64,000 nt of DNA from Aspidiotus rigidus (Eukaryota > Arthropoda > Insecta > Hemiptera > Diaspididae): contig JAVHKY010000029.1 in NCBI GenBank assembly GCA_035079385.1, positions 13,268,001-13,332,000 of the forward strand, read 5' to 3'. Made by a program: the position numbers and the translations under genes. Below, in pieces: positions 47,249 through 61,944 of the stretch (position 1 is the stretch's first letter; the number at the start of each line of letters is the position of its first letter). The notes below the pieces were generated by a model, which saw nothing but the letters and a program-made list of their open reading frames with translations, made no database searches and was not told where the DNA came from.

Positions 47249-47405
47249 CCGCCGTTCGCAGCAGCAAGTTACCATGGCTACGCACCCGTCTACGGTTCAG
47301 CATCAACGGCTCAAGACCATCATTTCCGAGTTGCCGTGCCTGCGTCTGTCTTTCCGTCTGTCTTCTCATCTTATGTGCGTCTGTATCTGTGCAATGTCTA
47401 TAATA
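47249..47405 (+). CDS. Possible terminal coding exon, unidentified
   Basis: After a passable acceptor (branch-like CTGAT, then TTTCACTACAAG) one frame reads PPFAAASYHGYAPVYGSAST and continues about 30 residues to a TGA near 47405. The Ala/Tyr/Gly-rich, low-hydrophobic text resembles C-terminal regions of metazoan RNA-binding proteins, but I cannot name one. The other plus frame starts ATG at 47184 (MAAEDVV) and the two frames compete. No upstream exon is identified. The surrounding 46.9-48.4 kb is CpG-richer than the repeats. Confidence 0.2.
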
Positions 47406-47465
47406 TGTGAATATGGTCAGTGCGCGCAATCAATACAATTAGTCAACATTTTTACGTTTACCTAA

Positions 47466-48575
47466 TTTTTTTGTTCTCCATTTTGCGGCTCGTTCCGGCG
47501 GGACGAGAGCTGTACTCGACCTCGTATAGGTTATTAAGGTTAAGAACCTTCCTTGCAGTATGCAATTACCCGGCTTACCTATTTCAGCTCTTCGTCTATC
47601 TAGCGCGCTTTTTTTATTTCATCTTTTTATCCGCAACACGCTGAGCATTTCCGTATAGCGTCTACTGTATACTATTTATTTATTATGCTTACCGTTATGC
47701 ACGTTAAATTGGTGCCGAGGGATAAAGGTGGGTCATAGGAGGGTACGTATCAGGAAAATTCTAAAGCGAGACATTTACGATGCACAACCGGAAAGGATAT
47801 TGGGCAGGGTTGACGATTTATATTCTTCGAACAGCGCGTTAACGCGCCAAAAACGATAGTGTTTTTCTCGATCGTCAGCCTTTGGAGGCGAACGTTATTA
47901 TAATAAAAATTAAACGAGAACGATTCTGCAGGAAAAAAGAAAAAGCATCAGTTCCTTATAGAATTTCGCGTTTCAGCTTCTCGTTAATCCGCGATTTGTA
48001 TGCCGATTAAGAAACGAGCGAAATCAACCGCGTTTGTGATATCCGGCCGCGTAGGGAATTTTAACCCCAAGTGATTCCATCCATACCTTTCTACGGTCAT
48101 TGATTTTCGTAACCGGAGTCTAATTTCGAAAAATACGACTTATGTATTAAGAAATTTTGTTTTGACGAAAGAGTGCAGAGTTTGTGCGGAAGGGAAACGC
48201 GAAGAAATGAAGTGAACCTTTTAATCCGCTCTATATCCGCAGCTTCGAGTCAACAACTTTATGCGAAAGAGAAATTGTAAGCGTGGGTGACTGGAAACGT
48301 TTTCGTATAACCGAATTAATTAAACTCATATTGAGCGAACGGGCTGTAAATAACGCAACCCAGGCGCGAAACTCAGGGAAACTAGGCAGAGAGGAGGGAA
48401 AGCGACGATCATAGAGTGGGAAAACAAGAGAACAATGGGAAAAATGAATATTGATTAATAATTTAAGGTGACAAAAACACTTTATTAGGAAATTTTTTCA
48501 AGTCATACTTGACATGAAATTTGTTCGACCCTTACCGAAAAATGTCTCTAGCGAGGAATTTGTTATCACTTTTGT
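47466..48575. other. CpG-rich noncoding stretch
   Basis: No repeat or exon recognised. Relatively high CpG and absence of internal repeats suggest unique intronic or regulatory DNA. Confidence 0.4.
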
Positions 48576-48579
48576 TTGC

Positions 48580-49010
48580 GGTACATACTCAGATTTTGTC
48601 CGCTTCCGGATGAAAAAATTTCTCAAGGCAAAGTACTCGTAATAGGACATACTCTTCTCAGATTCACATACCTCACTTCGGAAGCTCGAAGCAGCAACGC
48701 ACCACCTCTCAGAACCAGACGAGCGACCCTAGTCAACTTTCATCAATCAAATGTCATAGTGGATTCCGGGTCACTGCGGTATATCTGGCGATGATGTCGA
48801 CACAGCATCAAAGACCCAGCCCAAGATACTGCTACCACTACTCAACCCAGTCGATTTCAAAAATCACCTTTGTTGTCTTCTGAACAACTCAACCTGAACA
48901 ATAAATTTTGTTTCCGTTGCCTAAATCGAGCAGTGTGCCATCCTAATCAATGTTGCCGAAATTTCACAGTCATTGTCGAGACACTTTCAAATCACTCTGA
49001 TAAAGAGTGG
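48580..49010 (+). mobile_element. Possible LTR-retroelement gag remnant
   Basis: 48880-48970 encodes LNNKFCFRCLNRAVCHPNQC, similar to the CxxC(L)xxxHxxxxC zinc knuckle of BEL/Pao-type gag-pol polyproteins (usually CxNCLxxGHxxxxC). The His spacing is not exact and stops interrupt the frame upstream. Low certainty. Confidence 0.3.
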
Positions 49011-50469
49011 CAATCTGATCACTAAAAGTACCCGTTCCTTGATGCTTGTTGCCAACTTTCGTTCATTTTCGAAGACTCCTCGGTCTCATACTTTAATATT
49101 ATTGATATGAGTTGAAATTTAATCATGATGGTAGCGCACCTGGCGGAGTGGCGTACAGTAATAATATACTCCAGTCTTGATTATCCTGTCGTACTGACAT
49201 ACTTATTTGGGCTGGACAGCGTTAGAATCAAATACTATAAACAATAATACCGAAAACTTCTATCTAAATACATTGAGAGCTTTTGGTCTGCACGCGACGC
49301 AGTGCTATGCAACGATGTGGGATGATGACGTTGTGTCACAGCCATAGTCGGCTTGTTTGGGTTGTTGATAAAGCACCACTACATGCAAACAATATACACA
49401 AGTTCACAGTCACAACTGTAGTTAGTTCCATCCCTCGTCGACGTCGTTAGTTGTTCTAGACCACAACATTGATGAGAGTTTCTGGTATATCATTTTATAG
49501 CATTTGTTAGAATCGTGAAGTTTGTGATTTATGAAAAAGGGAAAATTGATAGGCGGCGCGGGTGATAAAGGTTTCCTTAAATTGATATGAATATTTATTC
49601 TCATGAGAGAATTAGATGATTTGTAAAGAATTTTATACTCTACACATTTTGTCCTTTACATTTTTCTCTTACGTAAATTGCTTCATTCCCAAGTTATTTT
49701 GAGATTACTCACTGAATACTCAAATAGGAAAATTGCCTCCTTTCCATTTTCAATTTTGCCGATCGTAGCGGTACATGTTCCGCACTACGCCCTCTGTCTG
49801 ACTTTTTACTTCAAAACGTTAATAACTCGCTTCTTAGTTGATCAATCTTAACGAGACCAAGCTCAAAATATCGAAAAACGTTGGTTCTTTAAATGACGTT
49901 GTCTGCATTTTTTTCAAAAACTTCGCCACATTTGTGTAAAATCAAGTTTTTCAATGTGCTCCCATAAGATAGGTACTACACAAATTTCAGTCCCGTCCAA
50001 CGTTGTCGAGTTTCAAATATTCCGGCTTGATACTGAAGAAGCTTTGTAATCACGCACCACCAAGTATTATCACGATTGAATGCATACTCGTCAATTTTTT
50101 TGACGTAGATGCATCGTGATGGGGGTAGTCATGGCCGTATCTGAGAATCGAGAACCTTGTTAAAGGAGCGAAACTATTCGGACCGGACACGTTTGAGGGA
50201 GCGCTAGTGTCTATGTATAAAATACATTGTAAAGTACTGATAAAGCAAACGGTGATGCAAAAATCCAACGGTGATAGTAACACAAAAATACGTGGCAAAC
50301 ATCAATTTTCCTTTAATTTCTCCAGAAATAGTCGATTTAGGAGAAAAGTGTAGAGAACAAAGTTGAAAGAGCGTGAAATTTTCTTTCAGATGAGTCTAAT
50401 TTGAAGAGGTTTCAAGAAATAAAAAAATTTCGTTTTAGTTCTTGTGTGTCCGGTCCGAATCACTAGGTA
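49011..50469. other. Noncoding stretch, nothing recognised
   Basis: No exon or repeat family supported. Open frames are short and unstructured. Confidence 0.5.
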
Positions 50470-50609
50470 TATTCTGCCGCACAAAAAATAATTGACGTAT
50501 GCGAGGTCTGTTATCAAAAACCGTATCAGACCCTTTTCTTAGGATTATTATCAGAAAAATTTTGCTGACATACGGTACCTACGTCAATTATTTTTTGCAC
50601 GGCAGTATT
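50470..50609. mobile_element. MITE-like element, ~140 bp
   Basis: Terminal inverted repeats of about 26 bp: ATTCTGCCGCACAAAAAATA-ATTGACGTA at the left, and TACGTCAATTATTTTTTGCA-CGGCAGTAT at the right, with one or two mismatches. TA flanks both sides, consistent with a TA target-site duplication. No coding capacity. Confidence 0.65.
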
Positions 50610-51997
50610 ATTGAGCTCTAAATTGAAAACTAGGTACCTAATTATAATGGAGAACAACAATATAGCGATCTGTTTTTTTTTTTTCGAACATATTTTTCGA
50701 CTCGTTTTGAACGTCAATTCAATGTAGGGCAGGTGCGACATTTCTCGGGAAAAACACCCAACGTTGCCAATGCGCGCACTTCTTATTTTGACCTTGATTT
50801 TGACTTACGAAGATGGCTACGGTTATCCAAGGAAGACTGAAAAGATCTCGAAGAGACATAGCTGACTAAAGAGTCATACCAACTAAGTCCTTATATCAAC
50901 CTCTACAAGGCTACAAACATTTTCATTTCTTATTTATTCTTCAATTCGTTTTCCCCTTAATCTGTACTTTATATAAAATTGATCTTACAAGTAAGTAGAT
51001 AAGAAATCATCAGAAAGTTGTGATCATATACGTAAACCTCTTTAATAAAAAAAAGATCTTTTCGATTTATTGAAATAACTGCAATACCTAAGTACATTAA
51101 TTTGAAATTGTAGGAGATTACTAAGAAAAAGTAAACGTTAGACATCGATAAATATTATCAGTAATATTGTTTTAAATAATTTTTAAGAAACAACTATTAA
51201 AAAAAACTGAAAAATTAAAATTGTACAGCTATGATCTCATTTATTCAATTTGATGGGTGGGAACGCGCATCGTTTTTTCTCTCTTATACCTATTTGATTT
51301 ATTTGTCGTCAGAAAGTGCCCAAGAAGAATTAATAGGCCTCCTGGATATATGATAATATGTGATAACAATTACACAACTCTTGAAAATTTTGTGAAAATC
51401 AATGATATAAGGTGTCGTTTTGAAATGTATTCTGCGCTGAATTCAGAACCGTTTAACGTTCTTCAACAGAAGGTCGCATTCTCTATGATTTTTTCTATCA
51501 CGAGACACAATGTTCGTTCTCCAGCTTCGATATCAACGGTAGCAGTATATCAATGCTCGAGAAGGAACGTTTCCTTTCGCGACGATACGCGGCAGGTAGA
51601 GTAAAATCACCTATACCTAATAACAAGGATTCGCCGCGATATTATCGAGAAACAGTTCTGAGTTCAGCGCAAAAAAAAAAAAAAAAATAACAGGAAGAGC
51701 CCGCATTACATTTCATTCATTTTATCAAAAAATGTTTAATTCAAGAGTAAGTAAGTTACTTAATGTACTTGGGTAGCTATGTAATGAAAAATTTAAAAAA
51801 TCGACTGATTGGATGCTGATAGGTACTTGGGTAATTCTACGTAAAGTCTGACATTTCATGTAACGGCAATTTTTCGAGTAAACAACAGGATTATCCACTA
51901 CTTCTTATACATGGTTAGATAGAGAATGAAGAGTTCTATCGAGTACAACACAGCACGGTGACTTTCAACTCAAGGGATAGTCCTCAGATTTGAGTAA
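50610..51997. other. Noncoding stretch
   Basis: AT-rich. The plus-strand open frame 51257-51604 (115 codons) has no recognisable domain and is not called. Confidence 0.45.
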
Positions 51998-52660
51998 GTG
52001 CTCAAAAATTCCATGGTCATGGATGTAACCGCCTTAGATCTTGAGAATATATATATCATAGAGTCAGTACTAATGAATGGAATCTTATTTGAGCACTGTT
52101 CCTGCAAAGAGGACCAATGTCAAACTCAATTTATAAAAGTGAAAAAAAATTTTGAACCCCAAATATATCTCGGAGAGGGGAGCAAATGTGTGTTATGAGA
52201 TTCTTCGATTGTTTGTTCCATCGTCGTGGGTAGCATTCATAATCCCTATTTAGGATGCACAGTAATATTTTTAGATCCAAAGATGGATAATTTGGTTCAT
52301 ATTAAGTGCATACCTATACAAGTCTACAATGAAGAAAAAAATCTAGTTTTGGTGTTAAAATCAATTTTGGGAGAAAAAATTACATTCGACACTTTATCTG
52401 TTCCATCGTCATGGTAATGATTTACACTAAACAGAAAAATAGAAGCACTGCAAATTTTTGCTCTGTTACAAGGGTAACAATGGTGATGACGCTGCTCAAC
52501 CTCTTTTACCCAGTGCAGGTACAGTTGCTCACTTATAATCAATTTAATTGTAAAATTTTCCATCGTCATGGATGGTATTTTTTTTCCATGGTCGTGCCCA
52601 TTTTGACACGACTATGGAAAACCAATGTTAATTATATGTACTTTTCCATCGGCGTGGCTA
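51998..52660. repeat. Interspersed TTCCATCGTCATGG motif, about seven copies
   Basis: Variants of TTCCATCGTCATGG at about 52010, 52217, 52401, 52559, 52586 and 52644, plus one reversed copy near 52612 (CGACTATGGAAAA). The sequence between the motifs is not obviously repeated, so this is a dispersed short motif rather than a tandem array. Confidence 0.6.
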
Positions 52661-54277
52661 TTTTTTTTTTTGACGTTTCTTATGCATGTTTGGTCCTAGT
52701 AATGTCTTCTACAAGCTTTTTCTAGTATTTTGGACCAAAAATTATTGAAAAAAAAAACACATACTTTTTTTAAAAAATGAGCGTCAAAATGTCAGACTTT
52801 TCGTAGAATTACCCACTTATAAGTATTACTGCTGGGACTAGTGAGTAACCTTGACGTTTGGTGCATGGATTCGTTGAGTATCCAGGAATATTATGCAGAT
52901 TTACAACAAATACTGCTTCTATTTATAGAGAAAAACGATTTCATCAATATGTAAAATCGTTATTCGTTTTCCGCTACATCACAAGGTTTCTAGAGAAACT
53001 CGATCGTCGAAAATTTGTATGAAAAAAAAAAAAAACTTGCAAATCGAATACAGCGTGCATTACGAAAATTTACTGAATCAGAATTCTAAATCTTCCAATA
53101 ACTTGAAACAAATGTTTCTGTATTTCTAACTTCTTTGATTGAAAAGTTAAAAAAAAAATAAAGATCGCAGATTTAAGAACTTTCTGGGCATGAAATTTTG
53201 AAAGAGTTCCAAATTTCACCGCAACACAGCATTTTGAGCGCAGCCGACATCAGTTTTTAGATGTTTCAAACGTATGCACCCTTCAATAACAATTCTAATT
53301 TGTCTCATGTGTCATTGTATCAATTCACAAAATCGAATATATAGGTAGTAAATTATTTCTGTTTATGTTAAGAAGGAGCTTAAGAAAGAAGACTTCTCAT
53401 TTTCAAACACTTTCTGAACATGAAATGAAGAGAGTACTAAAATTCGAATTTCAAGTTAATCACTTCGGATATAATGAATGCGTTTCAACTTCATAGAAGT
53501 CGTGGTTGTTCCTCGAATGTTCCGAAGCTAAACCTATCAACAGCTAAAATTTAATTAGAGTGATCAGATAAAGCTTCGAAATGTGTTGCTAAGACGGAGA
53601 TATCAAAAAATAAAGTCTACAAAATAAGATTCCTCCTTCCCTCGAAGTTCTCAAACCAACAAAATACTCGAACAATACACTTTCGGACCATTCTAAACAT
53701 ATTTCAAACATATTGCCGCATCTAAAGAAACACATTGAACGTTTAATCACTATTATATTATGTATCAGCCAGAAAAAAAGTCTATATTAATATAGTTACA
53801 CAATATTCTAATCGGAAATTATTCTACATCACAAAAGAAGTATAATCAATAACAAGACGTCATAGGTGCTCCGCGTCTACATAATCATCGCGGAAAAAAT
53901 TTGAACGGTCAACATTTTAAGGAAGAATAAATAAATAAATAATAGGAATGATGAAAATGGAGAATTTAAAAGAACAAAATCAAGTCGAGAAGAGAAGAAA
54001 AAGAAAATAACGATATATCAAAAAAATTAATTCGTTTATTCTTTTTCAACGCCGATGTGTACGCCAGAGAGCAAGTTGAAAAAATATATCTTGTTTTTTT
54101 CGTATTCGTTATCAATCACAGAAATACTATACAAGAAGAACATTTAAACCTTGAACTATTTACAAATATACGTGTTTTTCTTTTTCTTCGCAACCGTCTT
54201 CACACTTGGTTTTGATGTCGTTCAAAGCGACGAAATGAAAACTGATCGAATATAAAATACAATCTCAATAAAAACAC
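52661..54277. other. Noncoding stretch, nothing recognised
   Basis: AT-rich intergenic sequence downstream of Sec61 alpha. No gene supported. Confidence 0.5.
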
Positions 54278-54283
54278 TTTATT
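54278..54283 (-). promoter_or_regulatory. Candidate poly(A) signal for Sec61 alpha
   Basis: AATAAA on the minus strand about 450 bases after the stop codon. The nearest canonical hexamer that I noticed downstream of the gene; other sites further on are possible. Confidence 0.3.
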
Positions 54284-54733
54284 TCACGACTATTCCGAAA
54301 GAGAGAAAATCATTACACATAAATGGACGAGTAACAAACAATTATTTTATACATTTTACGAAAAGAGAATGGAGAAAAAAACAAACCCAACAAAAATTTA
54401 CAAAGGTTATGTTCTCCTCGTAGACACGTTTTTGTGATTGGTGATAACGTGAACATTAAAAGAAGAAAAACTACGTTTCTCATGTATTTTCAACATACAT
54501 GAAGTGTATAATACACACTAAGAAAACGATGAATGATTTGGTTTCCTTTCTTTTTTTTCTTTTTTACATTATTCTTTCATTTTCTTCTCAAAATGAAAAA
54601 GTGACCGTCTCGAGCATATTTGAAATTTTTTCTACAACTTTCACGACCAATAAACCTTACACACTTAGAAAACAATACACAAACGTGCGCGCGAACGTTA
54701 AATGCCTGCCTTCGACACGAGTGTCTCCTTTCC

Positions 54734-56860
<2,127 letters not shown>

Positions 56861-59800
56861 TTTTGTTTAATCTAGGCTGAAGTGGAAGAAAGAAGGAGTA
56901 AAAATTATATCAATAAATCATGAAGAATATTCTATTAATTCGATTTTTCAGCTCAAAAACAACTACTCAATGTAGCTGCAACGTATAACCGAACAAACCG
57001 GACAAATAACACATTCACTCTCTGAGTCTGGAGTTCAACGCAAGCAAAATATTGGTCATTGATACGTTTTGTAGCAACAACGAAGCACAACGTGTATATT
57101 TGCAGAAAAAAAGTTCAACGCACAGAATTCTTACTTGATTTCACAGACGAATATTTTGTTTAAGTGTAAAGTTAATTATCGACTGTAGGTTCGTTAGTGA
57201 ACGTTACATATTATCAATGTTGTGGAGAACAAGGTCTGTTGACAGAATTGTGGTTTGTGGAGTGACCACGTTCTGGAATATTTGGATCACGTGATTTGGA
57301 TAATAATTATTATTTCGATGTTAGTATCGGCATTAAAACTCAGTGGTGTTCTGAATTTTGAAATGCTCCTGATTGATTATTATAGGGATGACGCATTGAG
57401 AACATTTTTTTTTTTCTTTTTGGCAATTTGACGGATCACATCTGAACCATTTCAACTATCCGCAATCCGCAATTGTGCCCAAAAAAAATCTGTATGTATC
57501 TTCATTTTTGAAGTACAATATTTTAAATAAGCAAGATTTTTCCCTACAATTTTTCTACTGAGGATGGTTGGGATCAAATTAACATGAACATTAAATATCA
57601 GATTTTGAACCTCGAATCACTACAGTGATAAGAAAACGCCTGATCTGAATCAATGCGGATAAGAATTTGAGTATGGATGGCGGATGACAAAGTGTCGATC
57701 CATCCATTTTACTGTCGCTTCTTGATTAGGTATTGAATCGAGAAAAAATCAGTATGCAGCGTAACGATGGTTTATTCCATCTACGTCTCGAATTGGTACC
57801 TAAACCAATAATATTGATATTAATTAATATGCATCCTTCTCAATTATCTCTCTTTTTTTTAAAACTATTTTTGAGAATACTTCGACCAATGTCTGAGATA
57901 ATAAGCTAAAATTTGTGCTGATAGGTTTCTGAATCTCGACGAATAGCATAGGCAATGGTAACACCACTAGATAATGAATTAATTTATTTGGGCAATAAAT
58001 TTGAATAGTACTCGATGGTAAGCTCTCTTCCTTTTTGCTGCATGATTTCCTGAGAAATAAAAAAATAATAATAATAAATAAATTCTGACCAATTTTTTTC
58101 TCCTATAAAATTAGATTTCAAAAAGTTCGTAGAGGTTATTGTTATAATCGAAGAGGTATTATTTTCTATTGAATAATTATTTTTCCCAATAGGTATAGCC
58201 ATAGTTTAAGCATATGACTGTCCATCTCTTGAAGATTTGATTTACCGTCTCTCGAGCAAGAAAACCGAATTTTAAAGAAAATTAAATACATTCAGATCAC
58301 ATTCAGATTCAGATACGGAAAATGAATTGAACAATATTATTTATTCTGACCATGATTTAGAGTTCAATCCTTCGATCCCATAAAAATAAGTCAAATTTCA
58401 TTAAAAAAGTTCTCTGGAAATATTAAGTAAACTCTTCAATATCTCGTCATTTTATCGATTACTTGGAAATTTTCCCTCAGATTGATATTAATGGCCCACA
58501 GATGATTTGTTCTGGTCATAATCCGATGCTTTTGGATACTATCGCTATATTTTTCTTTTTCGGTACCACTTTTTTTTCCTTGCGTTTTTCCCCTTCTTTA
58601 TAGCCTAATTAATTACCGTGAAAAAATATTATGAACACTATCATTGAATTTTTACGATGTTATTTACTAATGGTACCCATTCGGGGCGAATGAAGATTGT
58701 TTCGTTATTGATTGCTAATGATAGGTATATTAAATCCGCCAACGTTGACTCGCAAAATAATTCATACATTTCAATCTGTGTAATCAATTTCTCCCGTTCT
58801 CTCTTGGAAAAAACAGAAAGAAATGTTGATCGGAATTGTTGATATTCAAACTTATGCGGTAAAGAATATTTCAATTTTCGAGATTTTGATCAATGACTGT
58901 TTGACTAACTAACTTTTACTGAAGGTATCTAGATAAACTTAACTGCCCCGTACTAATTCCACTCAACATTAAATCTATATACCTACCTACCTTGTAATTT
59001 AAGAACGTATTCATTATAGGTACTTACTCATGTTAAAATGAGATAGGTAATTTCGTTCAGCGATGCTAAATAGCCCTAGTGTAGCTGATAGCTCATTAAG
59101 ATGATAAATAGGTAAATATAATAACTTCGAAAATATTTTGAGTAATTTTTTTTTTTCTTTTTTCAATTCCTTATAGGCTTACATAATGATTCGAATATTT
59201 TTTAGATGCATCTAAATCTAACCACGATAAAAACGTATTTTTCACCATTTTGGCTTGCTCATCCGTTCATCCGCAATCTCCGAGTCGATTAATGTTACCA
59301 TGGTTGAGGAAAACGACAAAAAGCGATGCTTAAATTGATCATACGCCAATGAATCGATCATTTGATATAAAATACTTAGAAAAGTAGCCTAATTATTGTT
59401 TCGATATTGAATTTTCTCTATTAACGCTCCGAAACTTCTTTCGCGATAGTGGTATCAAAATTCATGACTCAGATATGATATGACCGCATTAAAAAAAAAT
59501 TTTCCTACAAAGTCTGCTCGAAGAATGGTATACTTAAATTTCAATTTTTGATACCATATATTTTTTTTCCCTCGAATAACTTCTGCTTACGTAGCATAAT
59601 TATTTAACCTACTAGTTCGATGACCAGATCTATCCGTAACGATTGTCTTTTCTGCCATAATTAATTCCCAGGGATTGCCTAGAACTCTTTAAGATTCGAA
59701 AACAACATTAATTAATTTACAAAAATTTACTTGCGTCGAGGAAAAAAAAAAAGAAAAAAAAAATTGAAAGATTTGATCGACAACTCGGAACAGTGTTTGA

Positions 59801-59924
59801 ATTGTTTGATAAACCTTTTTTTTCTCCTTCTTTCAGCTATAACGTCTTCTTATTTCCTCTTCATTTGCAAACGAAATAAAAAATCCATATCTGAAAATAA
59901 AAATTATATAAGATATAAAAAATT
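56861..59924. other. Divergent intergenic region, Sec61 alpha side
   Basis: A CAG-like acceptor (CCTAG) about 13 bases upstream of the Sec61 alpha ATG suggests that the 5' UTR is split and its first exon lies upstream, perhaps near 57.1 kb. The rest shows no gene. AT-rich with GTAGGTACC-type words. Confidence 0.4.
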
Positions 59925-60197
59925 TCCATCAACCAAAATGGTCAGGGTGACCAGCAACAAGATGGACAATTGATTCTTAGCATCCCTAAACAAACTACCG
60001 AACACTGCCTCAACCACGCTCCCCGATTCCGGGGCACATCACTGGTTTTGACGTTTGTGTCCGGACGAGGGCATTGAATACTGGTCCTCGATAATGCCAC
60101 CCCATGAACGCAGCCGCCGCTTGTAGCGACCGACGCCGGCGCGACCAGACCTCCTTGGCGCGGATTACAGGAGCACGCCACCACTCCCGGTCACGTG
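59925..60197 (-). ncRNA. 7SL (SRP RNA) Alu-domain-like sequence
   Basis: On the minus strand 60162-60190 reads CCGGGAGTGGTGGCGTGCTC followed by CTGTAATCC. This is the 5' Alu-domain core of SRP RNA (GGTGGCG loop, then the TGTAAT U-turn loop that binds SRP9/14). By hand it matches my recollection of human 7SL at about 23 of 29 positions. The locus is a GC-rich island (to about 59960) in AT-rich DNA and ends at a T6 run on the minus strand near 59925, as a Pol III transcript would, for a length near 270 nt. A CCCCG-GAAT-CGGGG hairpin lies inside. I do not find the conserved S-domain GGAGCAGGTCA-type motif, so it may be a diverged SRP RNA gene, a pseudogene or a 7SL-derived SINE. TCACGTGA lies at the 5' edge (60191-60198). 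Confidence 0.45.
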
Positions 60198-61944
60198 ATT
60201 CGTTCTCATTACTCGATCTATCTTCGAGTTCTTGGAGTCTCCTATCATTTTTGCGAATTTTGACCTTTGAACGATAAATTATCGTTCTTTTTTGATTTTT
60301 GCGTTCGACACTTCTTTAAATCGTGGAAAAATCGTAAAATGGAAATTAACTACGTTTGTTAATGAACAATTATAAGGTTTTCCAATCGGACGTGGTCTTA
60401 GGACGAGGTAATCAACGAAACTTATACGCATAGTCTATAGTGTCGAAAAAAAGAAAGAGAAATAAAATAGCTAGGTAGTATAAATCATTAGGAATTCAGT
60501 GTCTAGTCTGACTGGATGTATCGATCCCGGTTAATTACAAGTCGGATGCAGGAATTTTTGATACGTGAACCTACGAGTAAAATTAAATGTGAGTGAAAAG
60601 ATGTGAAATGATAAAAAATATTTTTACCTATTGTTCGTCCTGCCCAATGTAACTAGATATACCTGGCTAGCATTCTCAAAAGAATTAAAATAGGTATATA
60701 TCGTATGTAAGTATATTTCATAGTTAGGTACTGGTATTCCTTAATTACAGTCAAGACTTAGATCATTCAAGAGTCGACTTATACAATTTACATTTTCTCA
60801 TACCTAGACAAAAAAAGAATTGACGTTAATCTTTCATCAGAGAATCGTTCAAATAATTTGACCATTTTAGTCGTAGGAAAAATAACAGAATTATCAGAAT
60901 AAGTAATACTAATTATTACGTATTTTTTTTTTTTTTTAAAGAGAGAGAGAAAACTAAACGACTTACATGTACCATGAGAAGGCAAGGAATTGAGATATAG
61001 GTAAAGAAATTTTTTTCAAAAAGTGCAAATAAAGTAGCGATATTATTGCACTAGCGCAATAATATCGCTAGGTACTTTATTTGCACTTTTTGAATAAAAT
61101 ATCGTATGGAACTCGTGCAAAACAGTAAAAAAATGGCTACTCGTGTGATTTGCTACCCTCGGCTTTGCACTAGTTGGCCATTAGAATATTGTTGACTCCA
61201 TTGTTTAGAGGCGAGGGAACTTCAAATTCATTGCGTGAGTATTGATTTAAGAACCAGCAAATTAATATTGACTGATGGGCATGTTGGTCATCGAAGATAT
61301 CAAATTGAGATTTCTTTAAACTATTTTTAATGAGCTGATCAGTTATGCAGCTAAAATTGAAAATTTCTTCGACTCCTTATTAAAGCTTGGCTCAAAATTA
61401 TTGAAAATTGAAATTACCTAATCATTTCCTAAACCGATATGATAAGGGGTTGTCTGGTGACCTGGTCTCGAATACACCGAAACTACCGCTCTCACTACAA
61501 TCGTGGCTAATGAAAGAAACAAAATCAGTTCAAACCATCCGTAATCTACAATAATTTTCTATTCTATGATACAGAATTAATCGGGACTCGGAAGCGAAGA
61601 GCGAAAAGAAAGATAAAGGAGAGAGGATAAGAGAGATGCAAAATAAGTTATAAAAAATAAAACTTACACAGGAAATGACTTGTCTGAAGTTAGTTAATTA
61701 TCTTTTAAATTTTTAATCAAATAATTTGGTTCCATGTTCTTCTTCGCTTCTCATTTTTGTGCCCGCGTACAGTCAATCTATGGAACGACCTCTCTTCATT
61801 TGTCCATTACTCGATGAAGCTCTCGCTCAAGAAATGAAGAAGCCATGAATTATGTGTCCGCGCAGGTTACGTCTTTCGTTCTTGAAGCTCAGGCTTTAAG
61901 TTTTGAATAACAAGTTTTCGGGCGTTCAAGCTTACTAACCGAGC
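60198..61944. other. cnk upstream region
   Basis: Divergent intergenic/5' flank of cnk. Contains the AACGATAAATTATCGTT palindrome at 60271-60287 and the long hairpin at 61017-61092. No coding exon seen before the cnk ATG. Confidence 0.4.
61017..61092. repeat. Near-perfect 76-bp hairpin
   Basis: Left arm CAAAAAGTGCAAATAAAGTA-GCGATATTATTGC, loop ACTAGC, right arm GCAATAATATCGC-(TAGG)-TACTTTATTTGCACTTTTTG. The arms are exact complements over 33 bp except a 4-nt bulge in the right arm. Could be a foldback MITE or a small-RNA precursor. Confidence 0.85.

Noticed and set aside
51257..51604. 115-codon plus-strand frame
   Set aside because: No signal peptide, domain or splice context; AT-rich surroundings make chance frames of this size likely.
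59942..60184. 80-codon Cys-rich minus-strand frame
   Set aside because: It coincides with the GC-rich 7SL-like island; the RNA-like similarity explains the sequence better than a protein.
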